Shown here: in pieces, positions 28,855 through 38,823 of the stretch | How the letters are laid out: every line of letters starts with the position of its first letter | Numbering within the stretch: the first letter of the stretch is position 1 | NCBI GenBank assembly: GCA_964022665.1 | Contig: CAXIDF010000013.1 | Location: 1 to 64,000, forward strand | Origin: Haliea sp964022665 | GTDB taxonomy: Bacteria > Pseudomonadota > Gammaproteobacteria > Pseudomonadales > Halieaceae | Direction: 5' to 3' | Length of the DNA: 64,000 nt | Program-made: the position numbers and the translations under genes | The notes under the pieces: model-generated | Told to the model about the DNA's origin: nothing | Databases searched by the model: none | Seen by the model: only the letters and a program-made list of their open reading frames with translations

Positions 28855-30297
28855 TCAGGCCAGCAGCGCGTCGCCGTATTCCAGAAGGGCCTCGAGCACC
28901 GCGTGCTCGCGCGCCGGACGTTCCTCCTGCAGCAGGGCGTCGACAAGTGACTGATAGGCCTCCAGGCCGAGCGCGGAGGCGGCATCGGGTTCGGCGATAC
29001 GCTGTAGCCGGAACTCGTCCCACTGGGCGCGCTCACTGGCCGACATGGTGTGGGGGAAGTTGCGCGCACGATAGCGAAACAGCATCTCTTGCAGGCGGGC
29101 ATCTTCAAACACAAAGGACTCTCCAGCCAGCGCATCCGGGCTGGCGGCGCGCACCTGATCCATCGCACGCCGGTCCGCATCGGAGAAAAATCCGCCGCTG
29201 TAGAGCATGCGATCGGGGTCGGTGACGGGTGCAAACTCACGTCCCGCGTACACAGCCTGCAATTTCTCGATCATGCCCTGCGCATCCGCCTGGTGCCAGT
29301 CGCGCAGGGCCGCGAGATGACGCCGGCAGCGCGCACCGTCCAGGCCAATGCGCGCAGCGACCTCGGGGGTCACCATGCTCGCTGGCACCAGCACCGGACA
29401 GCGGTTGGTGTGTACCGTCTTCAGGCCCGGGCGCTGCTGCCCTTCGGCCAGGGCCTCGCGGCGCGCAAACAGCGTCTGCTGCAGCGCCGGCACCGGCTGC
29501 TCGCGCAACACCGCCGGGTCGTCATTAAGGTCGACACAGATGACCTCGTTGCGATTTCTCGGGTGTGTTGCCAACGGCACGATCAGCGCCGTGTTGTAGC
29601 GCTCCGCGCCGAACATGCCAGAAATGTGTACGACGGGTTTTAATGCACCCAGCTGTAACTGCCCCTGCACCCAGCGCTTGTCGCGACTCTGCAGAACCCA
29701 GGCATACAGCTTGGGTTGCCGTTCACGCACCAGCCGCGCCATCGCCAGGGTCGCCTCAACATCGGCCAGGGCATCGTGGGCGGCGCTGTGTGCAATGCCA
29801 TTGGCCGCCGTCAGTTGCTCCAGCTTGAAACTGACATGACCGTCCTCTCGCCGCGGCCACTCGATGCCTTCCGGGCGCAGCGCCCAGGCCGTGCGCAGCA
29901 AATCGATAATGTCCCAGCGCGAGTTGCCGTTCTGCCATTCGCGGGCATAGGGGTCGAAGAAGTTCCGATAGAGCGTATGGCGCGTGATTTCATCGTCGAA
30001 ACGCAGTGAGTTGTAACCCACCGCGCAGGTACCGGGCTGAGCCAGCTCGGCGTGGATGCGGGCAATGAACTCGCACTCCGCCACGCCCTTTTCCAGTGCA
30101 AGTTGCGGGGTAATGCCGGTGATCAGGCACGCCATGGGATGTGGCAGGAAGTCATCTGCGGGGCGGGCATACAGTACCAGCGGGTCGCCGATGACGTTGA
30201 GGTCGGCATCGGTACGCAGGCCCGCAAACTGCACCGGTCTGTCCCAGGCCGGGTCAGCCCCGAAGGTTTCGTAGTCGTGCCAGTAGAAGGTTGTCAT
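28855..30297 (-). CDS. sbcB: exodeoxyribonuclease I
   Basis: Processive 3'-5' single-strand DNA exonuclease of the DEDDh group, used in recombination and mismatch repair. 480 residues (E. coli 475). Exo I motif FYWHDYETFGADP with D8 and E10, exo II around NSLRFDDEITRHTLYRNFFDPY, exo III around HSAAHDALADVEATLAMA; the SH3-like and helical C-terminal domains follow (GMFGAERYNTALIVPLA). It starts 19 bases after the fumarase stop on the same strand. Confidence 0.95.
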   Translation of the reverse strand: MTTFYWHDYETFGADPAWDRPVQFAGLRTDADLNVIGDPLVLYARPADDFLPHPMACLITGITPQLALEKGVAECEFIARIHAELAQPGTCAVGYNSLRFDDEITRHTLYRNFFDPYAREWQNGNSRWDIIDLLRTAWALRPEGIEWPRREDGHVSFKLEQLTAANGIAHSAAHDALADVEATLAMARLVRERQPKLYAWVLQSRDKRWVQGQLQLGALKPVVHISGMFGAERYNTALIVPLATHPRNRNEVICVDLNDDPAVLREQPVPALQQTLFARREALAEGQQRPGLKTVHTNRCPVLVPASMVTPEVAARIGLDGARCRRHLAALRDWHQADAQGMIEKLQAVYAGREFAPVTDPDRMLYSGGFFSDADRRAMDQVRAASPDALAGESFVFEDARLQEMLFRYRARNFPHTMSASERAQWDEFRLQRIAEPDAASALGLEAYQSLVDALLQEERPAREHAVLEALLEYGDALLA

Positions 30298-30316
30298 GAG
30301 GCAGTGAGCACGCGGA

Positions 30317-31840
30317 TCAGATCAGCTCAAGCGCCTGCTCTTCGATCTTCGCCTGCCAGATGCGCGGACCGGTTTCATGCACGGAAACGCCGCGCGAATC
30401 GACCGCCACGCTGACCGGCATGTCCTGCACCTCGAATTCGTAGATGGCCTCCATGCCCAGCTCGGGGAAAGCCACCACACGCGCCGAGGTAATGGCTTTC
30501 GATACCAGGTAGGCCGCACCCCCTACCGCCATAAGATACACCGCCTTGTGCTTCTTGATCGCCTCAATGCCGGTGGGCCCGCGCTCCGCCTTGCCAATCA
30601 TGCCCAGCAGGCCGGTTTTATCGAGGATAAAGTCGGTGAATTTATCCATGCGGGTCGATGTGGTGGGGCCTGCGGGCCCAACGACCTCATCACGCACCGG
30701 ATCCACGGGGCCAACGTAATAGATGAAGCGGCCCTTCAGATCGACCTCCGCCGGCAGACCTTCCCCGCTGTCGATCAGCTCTTTCATTTTCTTATGCGCG
30801 GCATCGCGCCCGGTGAGCATCTTGCCCGACAACAGCAGTGTATCGCCGGGCTGCCACTGGGCCGCCTCCTCCGGTGTCACCGTGTCCAGATTGACACGCC
30901 GCACTTGCTCACCCACTTCCCAGGTGATCTCCGGCCAGTCATCGAGGTTGGGCGGCGTCTGCAGGGCGGGGCCGCTGCCATCCAGCACAAAATGGGCGTG
31001 GCGGGTGGCCGCACAGTTGGGAATCATCGCCACCGGCAGCGACGCCGCGTGGGTGGGATAATCGCGGATCTTCACATCCAGTACCGTGGTCAGGCCGCCC
31101 AGGCCCTGCGCACCGATACCCAGGCGGTTCACCGCATCCATGATCTCGAGGCGCAACTCCTCGCTACGGTTGGCGGGGCCTCGCTGACGCAGTTCGTGAA
31201 TGTCGACCGGGTCCATCAGGGACTCCTTCGCCATCAGCGCCGCCTTCTCCGCCGTGCCACCAATACCGATACCAAGCATACCCGGCGGGCACCAACCGGC
31301 GCCCATGGTCGGTACGGTCTTCACCACCCAGTCCACAATGCTGTCGGAAGGGTTGAGCATGGCCAGCTTGGATTTGTTTTCCGAGCCACCGCCCTTGGCC
31401 GCCACCTGCACATCCACGGTGTCGCCCGGCACCACTTCCATATGGATCACGGCGGGGGTGTTGTCCTTGGTATTGCGCCGCGCACCGGCGGGGTCTTCGA
31501 GGATGGAGGCGCGCAGTACGTTATCCGGATGGGTGTAAGCGCGGCGCACACCTTCATTGACCATATCCGCTACCGACAGGGTGGCATCCCAGCGCACGTT
31601 CATGCCGATTTTCAGAAACACGGTCACAATACCGGTGTCCTGACAGATGGGCCGGTGGCCCTGCGCGCACATACGGGAATTAATCAGGATCTGCGCCATC
31701 GCATCCTTGGCGGCCGGGTTCTGCTCCATCTCCCAGGCACGGTGCACGGCCTGTACGAAGTCCAGCGGGTGGTAGTAGGAAATAAACTGCAGGGCGTCGG
31801 CGACGCTGTCGATAAAATCATCCTGACGGATAACGGTCAT
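30317..31840 (-). CDS. fumA: class I (iron-sulfur) fumarate hydratase
   Basis: Oxygen-sensitive [4Fe-4S] fumarase converting fumarate and malate in the TCA cycle. 507 residues with fused alpha and beta domains, as in FumA/FumB of E. coli (548). The alpha domain has RMCAQGHRPICQDTG (C58, C66), GAGWCPPGMLGIGIGGT and the AKGGGSENKSK loop; the beta domain has LLSGKMLTGRDAAHKKM and YVGPVDPVRDEVVGPAGPTTSTRMD. Symbol fumA versus fumB cannot be decided. Flanked by the coiled-coil membrane protein 22 bases upstream and sbcB downstream. Confidence 0.94.
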   Translation of the reverse strand: MTVIRQDDFIDSVADALQFISYYHPLDFVQAVHRAWEMEQNPAAKDAMAQILINSRMCAQGHRPICQDTGIVTVFLKIGMNVRWDATLSVADMVNEGVRRAYTHPDNVLRASILEDPAGARRNTKDNTPAVIHMEVVPGDTVDVQVAAKGGGSENKSKLAMLNPSDSIVDWVVKTVPTMGAGWCPPGMLGIGIGGTAEKAALMAKESLMDPVDIHELRQRGPANRSEELRLEIMDAVNRLGIGAQGLGGLTTVLDVKIRDYPTHAASLPVAMIPNCAATRHAHFVLDGSGPALQTPPNLDDWPEITWEVGEQVRRVNLDTVTPEEAAQWQPGDTLLLSGKMLTGRDAAHKKMKELIDSGEGLPAEVDLKGRFIYYVGPVDPVRDEVVGPAGPTTSTRMDKFTDFILDKTGLLGMIGKAERGPTGIEAIKKHKAVYLMAVGGAAYLVSKAITSARVVAFPELGMEAIYEFEVQDMPVSVAVDSRGVSVHETGPRIWQAKIEEQALELI

Positions 31841-31862
31841 GGCAGGAGTCCTTGCTGTCGGT

Positions 31863-32654
31863 CTAGGGGGTAGAGGGCGCTGACTGCAGGTTGCGCACCG
31901 AAGATTGCAGGTCAGTAATCGAGCGGTTGATCTGGCCGCGGAATGTGTTGATAGAGTTCACCCAGTCCTCGTTTTCCTGCACCCGCTTGTTCAGCTTGGC
32001 AAGCTCCACGTTCACCCGGTTGACGCTGTCAGCAACACGTTCCACCTCGGCCTGGTTGGCCTTGGCACTGGCCATCAGGCGTTCCAGATCGCCCGCCACA
32101 CTTTTCAGGCGTGCGATGTCGCCGGAGGCGCTCTTGATCTGCTCGGCATTCGCGGCCAGCGTTTTCTCGGCAGCGGCGACTTTCTTCACCTGGCTGGCGC
32201 TGGTTTTCTCCAGCTCCTCGATAGCCGCCTTGTTCCGGCGCCACGCAGAGGCCCACAGTTTATCGACTTCGGAATACAGCTCCTTGATCTTGACCGCCAT
32301 GGCCTGCGTGTTCTGGCTGAGGCCCTCATCGGTATCTGAGAGCCGATCCTCAAGGTCGGAAATACGTTTGGCATACCGCTCCATCTGTGCCGCGCTGCCA
32401 TCCAGCGCCTGCTGCAATTGGTAAGCCCAGGCGCAGGCAACGCCAGCCACGGCGAGCGCGATGACCAGCATCAGACGCAAGAGGAAGCTGGAGCCGCCAG
32501 CCGCTGTGCCACCGCCACCGCCCGCAGGCGGCCGCGTGTTACCCGCGCGCCCCTTGTCCGGTTTGCTGCCGCGCGGCTTGGGTGCAACAGGTTCCTGCCC
32601 GGTCTCCCGCGAAGGAACAATGGGCGGCATATGGTCGATATCATCCTGGGACAT
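31863..32654 (-). CDS. inner-membrane coiled-coil protein of unknown function
   Basis: 263 residues, family not recognised. A cytoplasmic, Pro/Gly/Lys-rich N terminus (1-55, with a poly-Gly tract) is followed by one membrane helix (about 58-80, LLRLMLVIALAVAGVACAWAY) and a long, probably periplasmic coiled coil (about 85-255) with heptads such as MERYAKRISDLEDRLSD and AAEKTLAANAEQIKSASGD. The layout resembles HemX-like or ATPase-tether proteins but no specific motif is shared. Its stop lies 22 bases from the fumarase ATG, so the two are probably co-transcribed; a functional link is not evident. Confidence 0.8.
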   Translation of the reverse strand: MSQDDIDHMPPIVPSRETGQEPVAPKPRGSKPDKGRAGNTRPPAGGGGGTAAGGSSFLLRLMLVIALAVAGVACAWAYQLQQALDGSAAQMERYAKRISDLEDRLSDTDEGLSQNTQAMAVKIKELYSEVDKLWASAWRRNKAAIEELEKTSASQVKKVAAAEKTLAANAEQIKSASGDIARLKSVAGDLERLMASAKANQAEVERVADSVNRVNVELAKLNKRVQENEDWVNSINTFRGQINRSITDLQSSVRNLQSAPSTP

Positions 32655-32776
32655 GGTAGGTCACTGGCGTGAAATGAAGGAAGCATTATACATGGGCAAC
32701 GCAGCCGTTGCAGAGCGGCAGGTGCGGATAAAGCAGGATTGCGCCGGGCCCCCTTGGCAGCCCGGCGCAGAGGACA

Positions 32777-33406
32777 TTACAGGAAGGCGAGCAGCGCCCA
32801 GACAACACCGGTGAGCAGGATGCTCATGTGAATGACGCCCACCACCTTGGTCATCGGCCCCTGCTTGCCGAACAGGGCATTGGCTTCCAGCGCCAGAATA
32901 AGCGCGGCACAGGCAATCAGGCCCGTGGTGCTGGGCGTGATGAATGGTGCGTGCTTGGCGCCGAGCATGCCGAACAGCATAGGCCCTGAAAACAGGGTGT
33001 TAGTGCGTGAAGCCAGGCCGGCCTTGGCCGCCGCGACCGGGCCGTCACCCTCTGCCAGCCCGAGGACGATTTTCTGGTTGGGCCAGATAATCAGCCAGAC
33101 GTTCAGGAACATCAATGTGCCGGTGAGGGAGCCCATGAGTATCAACGCGCTGGCGCCCATATTGCCAAACGGACGCGCCGCCATAAGCAGGATGAAACCG
33201 GTGAGGAAGGTAAACATGGCACCCCAACGGAACCACCACAGCGCGCGCGGCGCGAGCTTCTTCATAGCGTCTGCCTTGGCGCCCGCCTCGGCTTCCTTGA
33301 AGTACTCAGTCTGCACGAAGTTGAAGTAATACAGCATGCCTATCCAGGTGATACCGAACAGCACGTGCGCCCAACGAAAAACGAAATCGACGATAAACAT
33401 GTTCAT
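32777..33406 (-). CDS. PuuD-type urate hydroxylase membrane domain, standalone
   Basis: 209-residue protein from ATG 33406 (AGGAAA 5 bases upstream); the longer frame to 33511 crosses the groEL terminator. About six to seven hydrophobic helices. The N terminus VDFVFRWAHVLFGITWIGMLYYFNFVQ and the segment RALWWFRWGAMFTFLTGFILL match the N-terminal membrane region of PuuD (Urate_ox_N family). Bacterial PuuD continues into a cytochrome c domain, which is missing here, so enzymatic urate oxidation is doubtful. The conserved His (RWAH) could bind heme. Some databases mislabel such proteins as antitermination protein NusG; there is no NusG similarity. Confidence 0.75.
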   Translation of the reverse strand: MNMFIVDFVFRWAHVLFGITWIGMLYYFNFVQTEYFKEAEAGAKADAMKKLAPRALWWFRWGAMFTFLTGFILLMAARPFGNMGASALILMGSLTGTLMFLNVWLIIWPNQKIVLGLAEGDGPVAAAKAGLASRTNTLFSGPMLFGMLGAKHAPFITPSTTGLIACAALILALEANALFGKQGPMTKVVGVIHMSILLTGVVWALLAFL

Positions 33407-33495
33407 GAGAGTTTCCTTGTTGTCGTTATAAAACCCGTTTGATTGTACACGCTGCCAGCGTCTTCGTAACTGCTCCCGTGCCGATGTCAGCAGAC

Positions 33496-33524
33496 AAAAA
33501 AAACCCCGCACAAGGCGGGGTTTT
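33496..33524 (-). terminator. intrinsic terminator of groESL
   Basis: Read on the minus strand, an AAAACCCCGC arm pairs with GCGGGGTTTT (hairpin arms CCCCGC 33504-33509 and GCGGGG 33515-33520) and is followed by a T-run. It lies about 25 to 50 bases beyond the groEL stop at 33547 and before the PuuD-like gene. Confidence 0.85.
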
Positions 33525-33546
33525 CAGGGCTATGGGAGTGGCCGGC

Positions 33547-35199
<1,653 letters not shown>

Positions 35200-35248
35200 G
35201 ATCAGAATCCTTTAATTCGATACTAGATTGTTGGGAAACGGCTGAAAG

Positions 35249-35539
35249 TCACTCGACGATCGCGAAGATTTCGCTTTCACCCATGATGATCAGTTTTTCA
35301 CCATCGACCTCGATAGTGTTGCTGCCGGCGTACTGGCCAAACACCACCTTGTCGCCGACTTTCACGGCCAGCGCACGCAGCTCGCCGTTTTCCAGCACCT
35401 TGCCGTCGCCAACCGCAATCACTTCACCCTGGTTCGGCTTTTCCTTGGCGGAACCCGGCAGGACAATGCCACCAGCCGTGGTTTCTTCCTCTTCTTTGCG
35501 ACGAACGACCACACGGTCGTACAGCGGACGAATTTTCAT
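35249..35539 (-). CDS. groES: co-chaperonin GroES (10 kDa)
   Basis: Lid of the GroEL folding chamber. 96 residues: MKIRPLYDRVVVRRKEEEE, the mobile loop EEETTAGGIVLPG, and EVIAVGDGKV then VKVGDKVVFGQYAG. First gene of the groESL operon, under heat-shock control from the sites at 35610-35671. Confidence 0.99.
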   Translation of the reverse strand: MKIRPLYDRVVVRRKEEEETTAGGIVLPGSAKEKPNQGEVIAVGDGKVLENGELRALAVKVGDKVVFGQYAGSNTIEVDGEKLIIMGESEIFAIVE

Positions 35540-35609
35540 TGATCACGTTCTCCTGATTACAGTGTTATACAGGCCCGCGTTGGGCAGACCCCTTCGGGGC
35601 TTGCTCGGG

Positions 35610-35638
35610 ATATTGGGGCTGGCCTGGAGGAATTCAAG
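35610..35638 (-). promoter_or_regulatory. sigma-32 promoter of groESL
   Basis: On the minus strand CTTGAAT (35632-35638) is followed after 13 bases by CCCCAATAT (35610-35618), a close match to the RpoH consensus. The transcript would start near 35603, about 65 bases before the groES ATG. A short CCCC/GGGG hairpin (around 35589-35599) lies in the leader. Confidence 0.85.
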
Positions 35639-35644
35639 GGATTT

Positions 35645-35671
35645 TTGGCACTCTTTTTACGAGAGTGCCAG
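35645..35671. promoter_or_regulatory. CIRCE-like operator (HrcA site)
   Basis: Inverted repeat TTGGCACTC, 9-base spacer, GAGTGCCAG. The CIRCE consensus bound by the repressor HrcA is TTAGCACTC-N9-GAGTGCTAA, so spacing and core (GCACTC/GAGTGC) are exact and each arm differs by one or two outer bases. It lies immediately upstream of the sigma-32 -35 box. hrcA itself is not in the window. Confidence 0.78.
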
Positions 35672-35768
35672 ATTTATTGGCGCATCGGTGGCAGGGCCGG
35701 GCACAGCTTCGCCGACGCATTTGAGATCGAAGCGCTTTATGTATATTTTTCATAGGGTTACGGGAGAC

Positions 35769-36182
35769 CTACTCGTCAACCCGGCGGTACTCCCCCTCCA
35801 GCGTTGTGGGGCCGGCGCTGTCCTGTTCCGGGCGATAGGGTTGCGCCTGCGGGCCACTCAACCCGCGCACCAGACGCCGCCGCAATGGCCCGATCATCAC
35901 CACCAGGGCCGCCACATCCGACAACAGGCCCGGCACCATCAGCAATACTGCTGCCAGGCCCATCGCCATGTCGTCCAGCAACAGCTGCGGCCCGGGTACC
36001 ACGCCCTGCTGGGCGTCACGCAGGCGCTGAAAAATATCCATACCCTGGCGTCGCAGCAGCCAGAACCCCAACAGCAGGGTGAACAGCACGTAGGCCAGCG
36101 CAGTCAAGGCACTGGTTTCAATGCCCAGCTGGATCAGGGTAAGCAGCTCCAGCCAGGGCAACAACAGAATCAACAATCGCAT
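35769..36182 (-). CDS. fxsA: FxsA family membrane protein
   Basis: 137-residue inner-membrane protein of the FxsA family. E. coli FxsA, also encoded beside groESL, relieves exclusion of phage T7 by the F plasmid when overproduced; its normal role is unknown. Three to four hydrophobic segments, an FxsA-typical middle GLAAVLLMVPGLLSDVAALVVMIGPLRRRL, and a polar cytoplasmic tail. It lies upstream of groES on the same strand, separated by the heat-shock control region. Confidence 0.9.
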   Translation of the reverse strand: MRLLILLLPWLELLTLIQLGIETSALTALAYVLFTLLLGFWLLRRQGMDIFQRLRDAQQGVVPGPQLLLDDMAMGLAAVLLMVPGLLSDVAALVVMIGPLRRRLVRGLSGPQAQPYRPEQDSAGPTTLEGEYRRVDE

Positions 36183-36341
36183 TATCGGACGCCCCTCCTA
36201 ACTACACAGTATGGGGGCTAAACGTTGAAATACAACGTGCAGCGACCAATGCCCGCTTGCTCCGCCCCCCGAAAAGCCTGACCATAGCAGCGTGAATGAC
36301 CACCCCGCGGCAGCCTTCGCACGCGGCAGGAGCCAACCCCC

Positions 36342-37301
36342 ATGCACTCACCGCCACCCGAGGTGACCGAACTGGAAAGCCGCTGCGTTGAAGACGATGC
36401 ACAGCGCCTGTCGCTGCGGATACGCAACTGGCGACCCGCTGCACCCGCCCCCGCCACGGGCCCGGCAAGGGCTAAGGGATCGAACCCCGCAGGGACGCCA
36501 GGCAATGGCCTGCCGGAAATTCAGGCCCGGAACCTCACCGCTGACGTGCTGCGCGATGCAGTGCGCATCCACGGTGCGCTACTGGTGCGCAACCTGCTAC
36601 CAGAGGCATTACACCCCGAGCTGGTGCGGGCCATCGACCGCGTAACCGCGGCCTGTGGTGGCGCGGAACCGTTCACCCGGCACTATTACGCCCCACCGGA
36701 TGCCCTGCGCGAGCAAATGCCCGGCGGCGAGCTGGGACGCTCACGGGCCTTTCACCGCGACTCCGGTTCTGCCATGTGCGCCGAAGCGCCCAGCGTGGCA
36801 GAGGCCCTGCTTGAGCTGTACGAGAGCCTTGGCCTGAAAGCGCTGTTTACCGACTATCTCGGTGAGGCCCCCTGCCTGTCGGTGAAGAAATGGGTCCTGC
36901 GCAAGACCCGTTTGCCCGTGCACCAGGCGGGGTGGCACCAGGATGGCGCCTTCATGGGCGCAGACATCAACAGCATCAACCTCTGGATACCGCTCACACG
37001 CTGCGGCGGAGACACCGGGGCGCCCGGCATGGACGTGGTGCCGACGCGCCTGACAGAGATTGTCTCGGCCAATGGCGCACTCTTCGACTGGTCTGTGAGC
37101 CCGGAGTCGGTCAACGACCACTTCCGTGACACACCGCCCATCGCGCCGGTGTTTAACGCGGGCGATGCTCTGCTGTTCGATCACCTTTTCCTGCACCGTA
37201 CCCAGTACCGCAGCGATTTCCAGCGCCCGCGTTACGCCATCGAGACCTGGTTCTTCGGCCAGAGCGCGGCGCCCCTGAACCAGGTACCGGTCAGCTGGTA
37301 G
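36342..37301 (+). CDS. PhyH-family Fe(II)/2-oxoglutarate dioxygenase
   Basis: 319 residues. Cupin-fold dioxygenase: metal triad in HQD (199-201, context GWHQDGAFMG) and a distal His in FDHLFLHRT (281 or 285), with Arg 297 (RPRYAIE) placed to bind 2-oxoglutarate. Unlike true phytanoyl-CoA hydroxylases nothing points to a CoA substrate. It is a clear paralogue of the protein encoded at 42342-43412 (shared LSVKKWVLRK, NLW, CGGD, FDW/FNW, LFDH..LHRT, ending QxPxxx). Both have a variable, Pro/Ala-rich N-terminal extension. Likely hydroxylates a sugar, lipid or amino acid in the neighbouring glycan pathway, which is inference. Transcribed alone, divergent from fxsA. Confidence 0.8.
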   Translation: MHSPPPEVTELESRCVEDDAQRLSLRIRNWRPAAPAPATGPARAKGSNPAGTPGNGLPEIQARNLTADVLRDAVRIHGALLVRNLLPEALHPELVRAIDRVTAACGGAEPFTRHYYAPPDALREQMPGGELGRSRAFHRDSGSAMCAEAPSVAEALLELYESLGLKALFTDYLGEAPCLSVKKWVLRKTRLPVHQAGWHQDGAFMGADINSINLWIPLTRCGGDTGAPGMDVVPTRLTEIVSANGALFDWSVSPESVNDHFRDTPPIAPVFNAGDALLFDHLFLHRTQYRSDFQRPRYAIETWFFGQSAAPLNQVPVSW

Positions 37302-37316
37302 ACGGGGCGGCGCGAC

Positions 37317-38315
37317 TCAACCTTCGTCCCGAGGCTGTTCGCGACTGCGAAAACGCCGTTGCCGCACCCGTTCGTAGATCATGTCTTCACGCAGCGCCTG
37401 GTCCCAGTGCTCCTCGGGCAGCGCGTGCAGCGATGCATCCCAGGGCACAACCGTGTAGTGCCGTTTGTGCCAGTAATACTGCAGATCAGACGAGCGCCAG
37501 CCGCGATAGATATCATCCCAGGACTGGCGTGCAAAATGCGGCTGCAGGCATTGTTCCGTCAACGGTTCTCCGGCTGGTTGGTAGCGGAAATCCACAGACA
37601 GGCGCATGCGGCTCGGGTGCCGGTTGGGCAGGGCACGGTGCACCGTGAGAGCCGGGAACAACAGCACGTCCCCGGCGCAAAAATCCGCTGTTGCCCAGCG
37701 CGCACTGGCCAGCTCATCCGGCAGTACTGCCTGTCGGTTCCCGGGGCCGAGGTGAAATGACAAGGGCAACACCCCGCTGCGGTGTGAGCCGGGCAGAATC
37801 GCCAGCGGACCGCTGTCCAAGGGGCAATCAGCCAGTGGTATCCAGGCTGCGGTCAGGCGCGGGGTGCCCTGATTGTTACGGAAATCCTGATGGGGCGGTG
37901 TGGTGACCTCGGGGTTGTCGGGGAAGACCAGGCGCATGACACCAAGGGGATGAGGGAACGCTCCCTCCCCCAACAACAAGGTCATCAGTTGCAGCAATGC
38001 CGGCTCGTGAGCCAGAGAGTGGAAGCTCTCCAGCCGCTGGATTCGGTCAAGGGCTTCAAAATAACGGGGCTCGCCCTCGCGGCAGGGAAGCACCTGCGAT
38101 ACCGCGGCCAGCTGCTCCGACCCACCGCGTATCCAGCCAATGTCGTGCAATATAGCGGTGAGGTCCTCCAGTAACGACTTCAACACGTCCAGCGGCAACA
38201 GCCCGCGAAAAAACAGGTAGCCGTCTTCATCCATTTGCGCCTGCAGCGCCAGGTCATCCTGCATCAACGTGTTGGCGACCTTCATGGGGAGATAATCACT
38301 TGTATCGAACGTCAT
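37317..38315 (-). CDS. PhyH-family dioxygenase, second type
   Basis: 332 residues from ATG 38315 (GGTGAG upstream; the frame opens at GTG 38321). The cupin fold shows HQD (about residue 142-144, PPHQDFRNNQG), distal His in ALTVHRALPN, and Arg in RMRLSVDFRY. The sequence around ILPGSHRSGVLPLSF and FCAGDVLLFP is standard for the phytanoyl-CoA dioxygenase family. It is only distantly related to the two other dioxygenases of the window. Substrate unknown. Convergent with the first dioxygenase (15 bases apart) and divergent from the alkyltransferase-like gene. Confidence 0.8.
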   Translation of the reverse strand: MTFDTSDYLPMKVANTLMQDDLALQAQMDEDGYLFFRGLLPLDVLKSLLEDLTAILHDIGWIRGGSEQLAAVSQVLPCREGEPRYFEALDRIQRLESFHSLAHEPALLQLMTLLLGEGAFPHPLGVMRLVFPDNPEVTTPPHQDFRNNQGTPRLTAAWIPLADCPLDSGPLAILPGSHRSGVLPLSFHLGPGNRQAVLPDELASARWATADFCAGDVLLFPALTVHRALPNRHPSRMRLSVDFRYQPAGEPLTEQCLQPHFARQSWDDIYRGWRSSDLQYYWHKRHYTVVPWDASLHALPEEHWDQALREDMIYERVRQRRFRSREQPRDEG

Positions 38316-38460
38316 GCGCACTCACCGCAGAAACAGAGGCCGTAATCTTGCGCAGAGCCTCCTACGATGTAAAGAGCAACACGACTGCATGGTTGTCGAC
38401 GCGAGTGCGTGCTGCTTGCCCCCAGCGGCCAAACACTACACCATATGCGGGCCTCCCAGA

Positions 38461-38823
38461 ATGGATCTATTCGTGGAAACGGACACGCAGGGCACCAACC
38501 AACGTATATGGCAGGTCGTGGCCAGTATCCCACAGGGCTGTGTTTCGACCTACGGCGACGTTGCACGCTTCGCGGGCCTCGGCCGTGCTGCCCGTCGCGT
38601 GGGTTGGGCATTACGGCAACTACCTTCAGAGACACGTGTTCCCTGGCACCGCGTAATCAATTCCTCAGGCAAACTGTCACTGACGCGAGACTGTGCCGCC
38701 GGAAAAATCCAGCGCAGCCGACTGCAGCGAGAAGGCATCACCCTGCTCGGAGACAGCATCAAGCTTGCACGCTACCGCTGGGACCCCGATGCTGATTCGG
38801 GATACAAGGCGGGATGTCCATAG
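38461..38823 (+). CDS. alkyltransferase-like (ATL) DNA-repair protein
   Basis: 120 residues from ATG 38461; the frame is open upstream to 38314 but family similarity begins at IWQVVASIPQGCVSTYGDVA. This is the DNA-binding domain of O6-alkylguanine-DNA alkyltransferase, with the Arg finger region AARRVGWAL. The active-site PCHR is replaced by PWHR (61-64), the hallmark of ATL proteins, which bind alkylated guanine without repairing it and flag it for nucleotide excision repair. It overlaps the acyltransferase gene by 10 bases, so the two are co-translated despite unrelated roles. Confidence 0.88.
   Translation: MDLFVETDTQGTNQRIWQVVASIPQGCVSTYGDVARFAGLGRAARRVGWALRQLPSETRVPWHRVINSSGKLSLTRDCAAGKIQRSRLQREGITLLGDSIKLARYRWDPDADSGYKAGCP

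Noticed and set aside
32777..33511. NusG-type antitermination protein
   Set aside because: The protein is a multi-helix membrane domain of the PuuD type; it has no NGN or KOW features.
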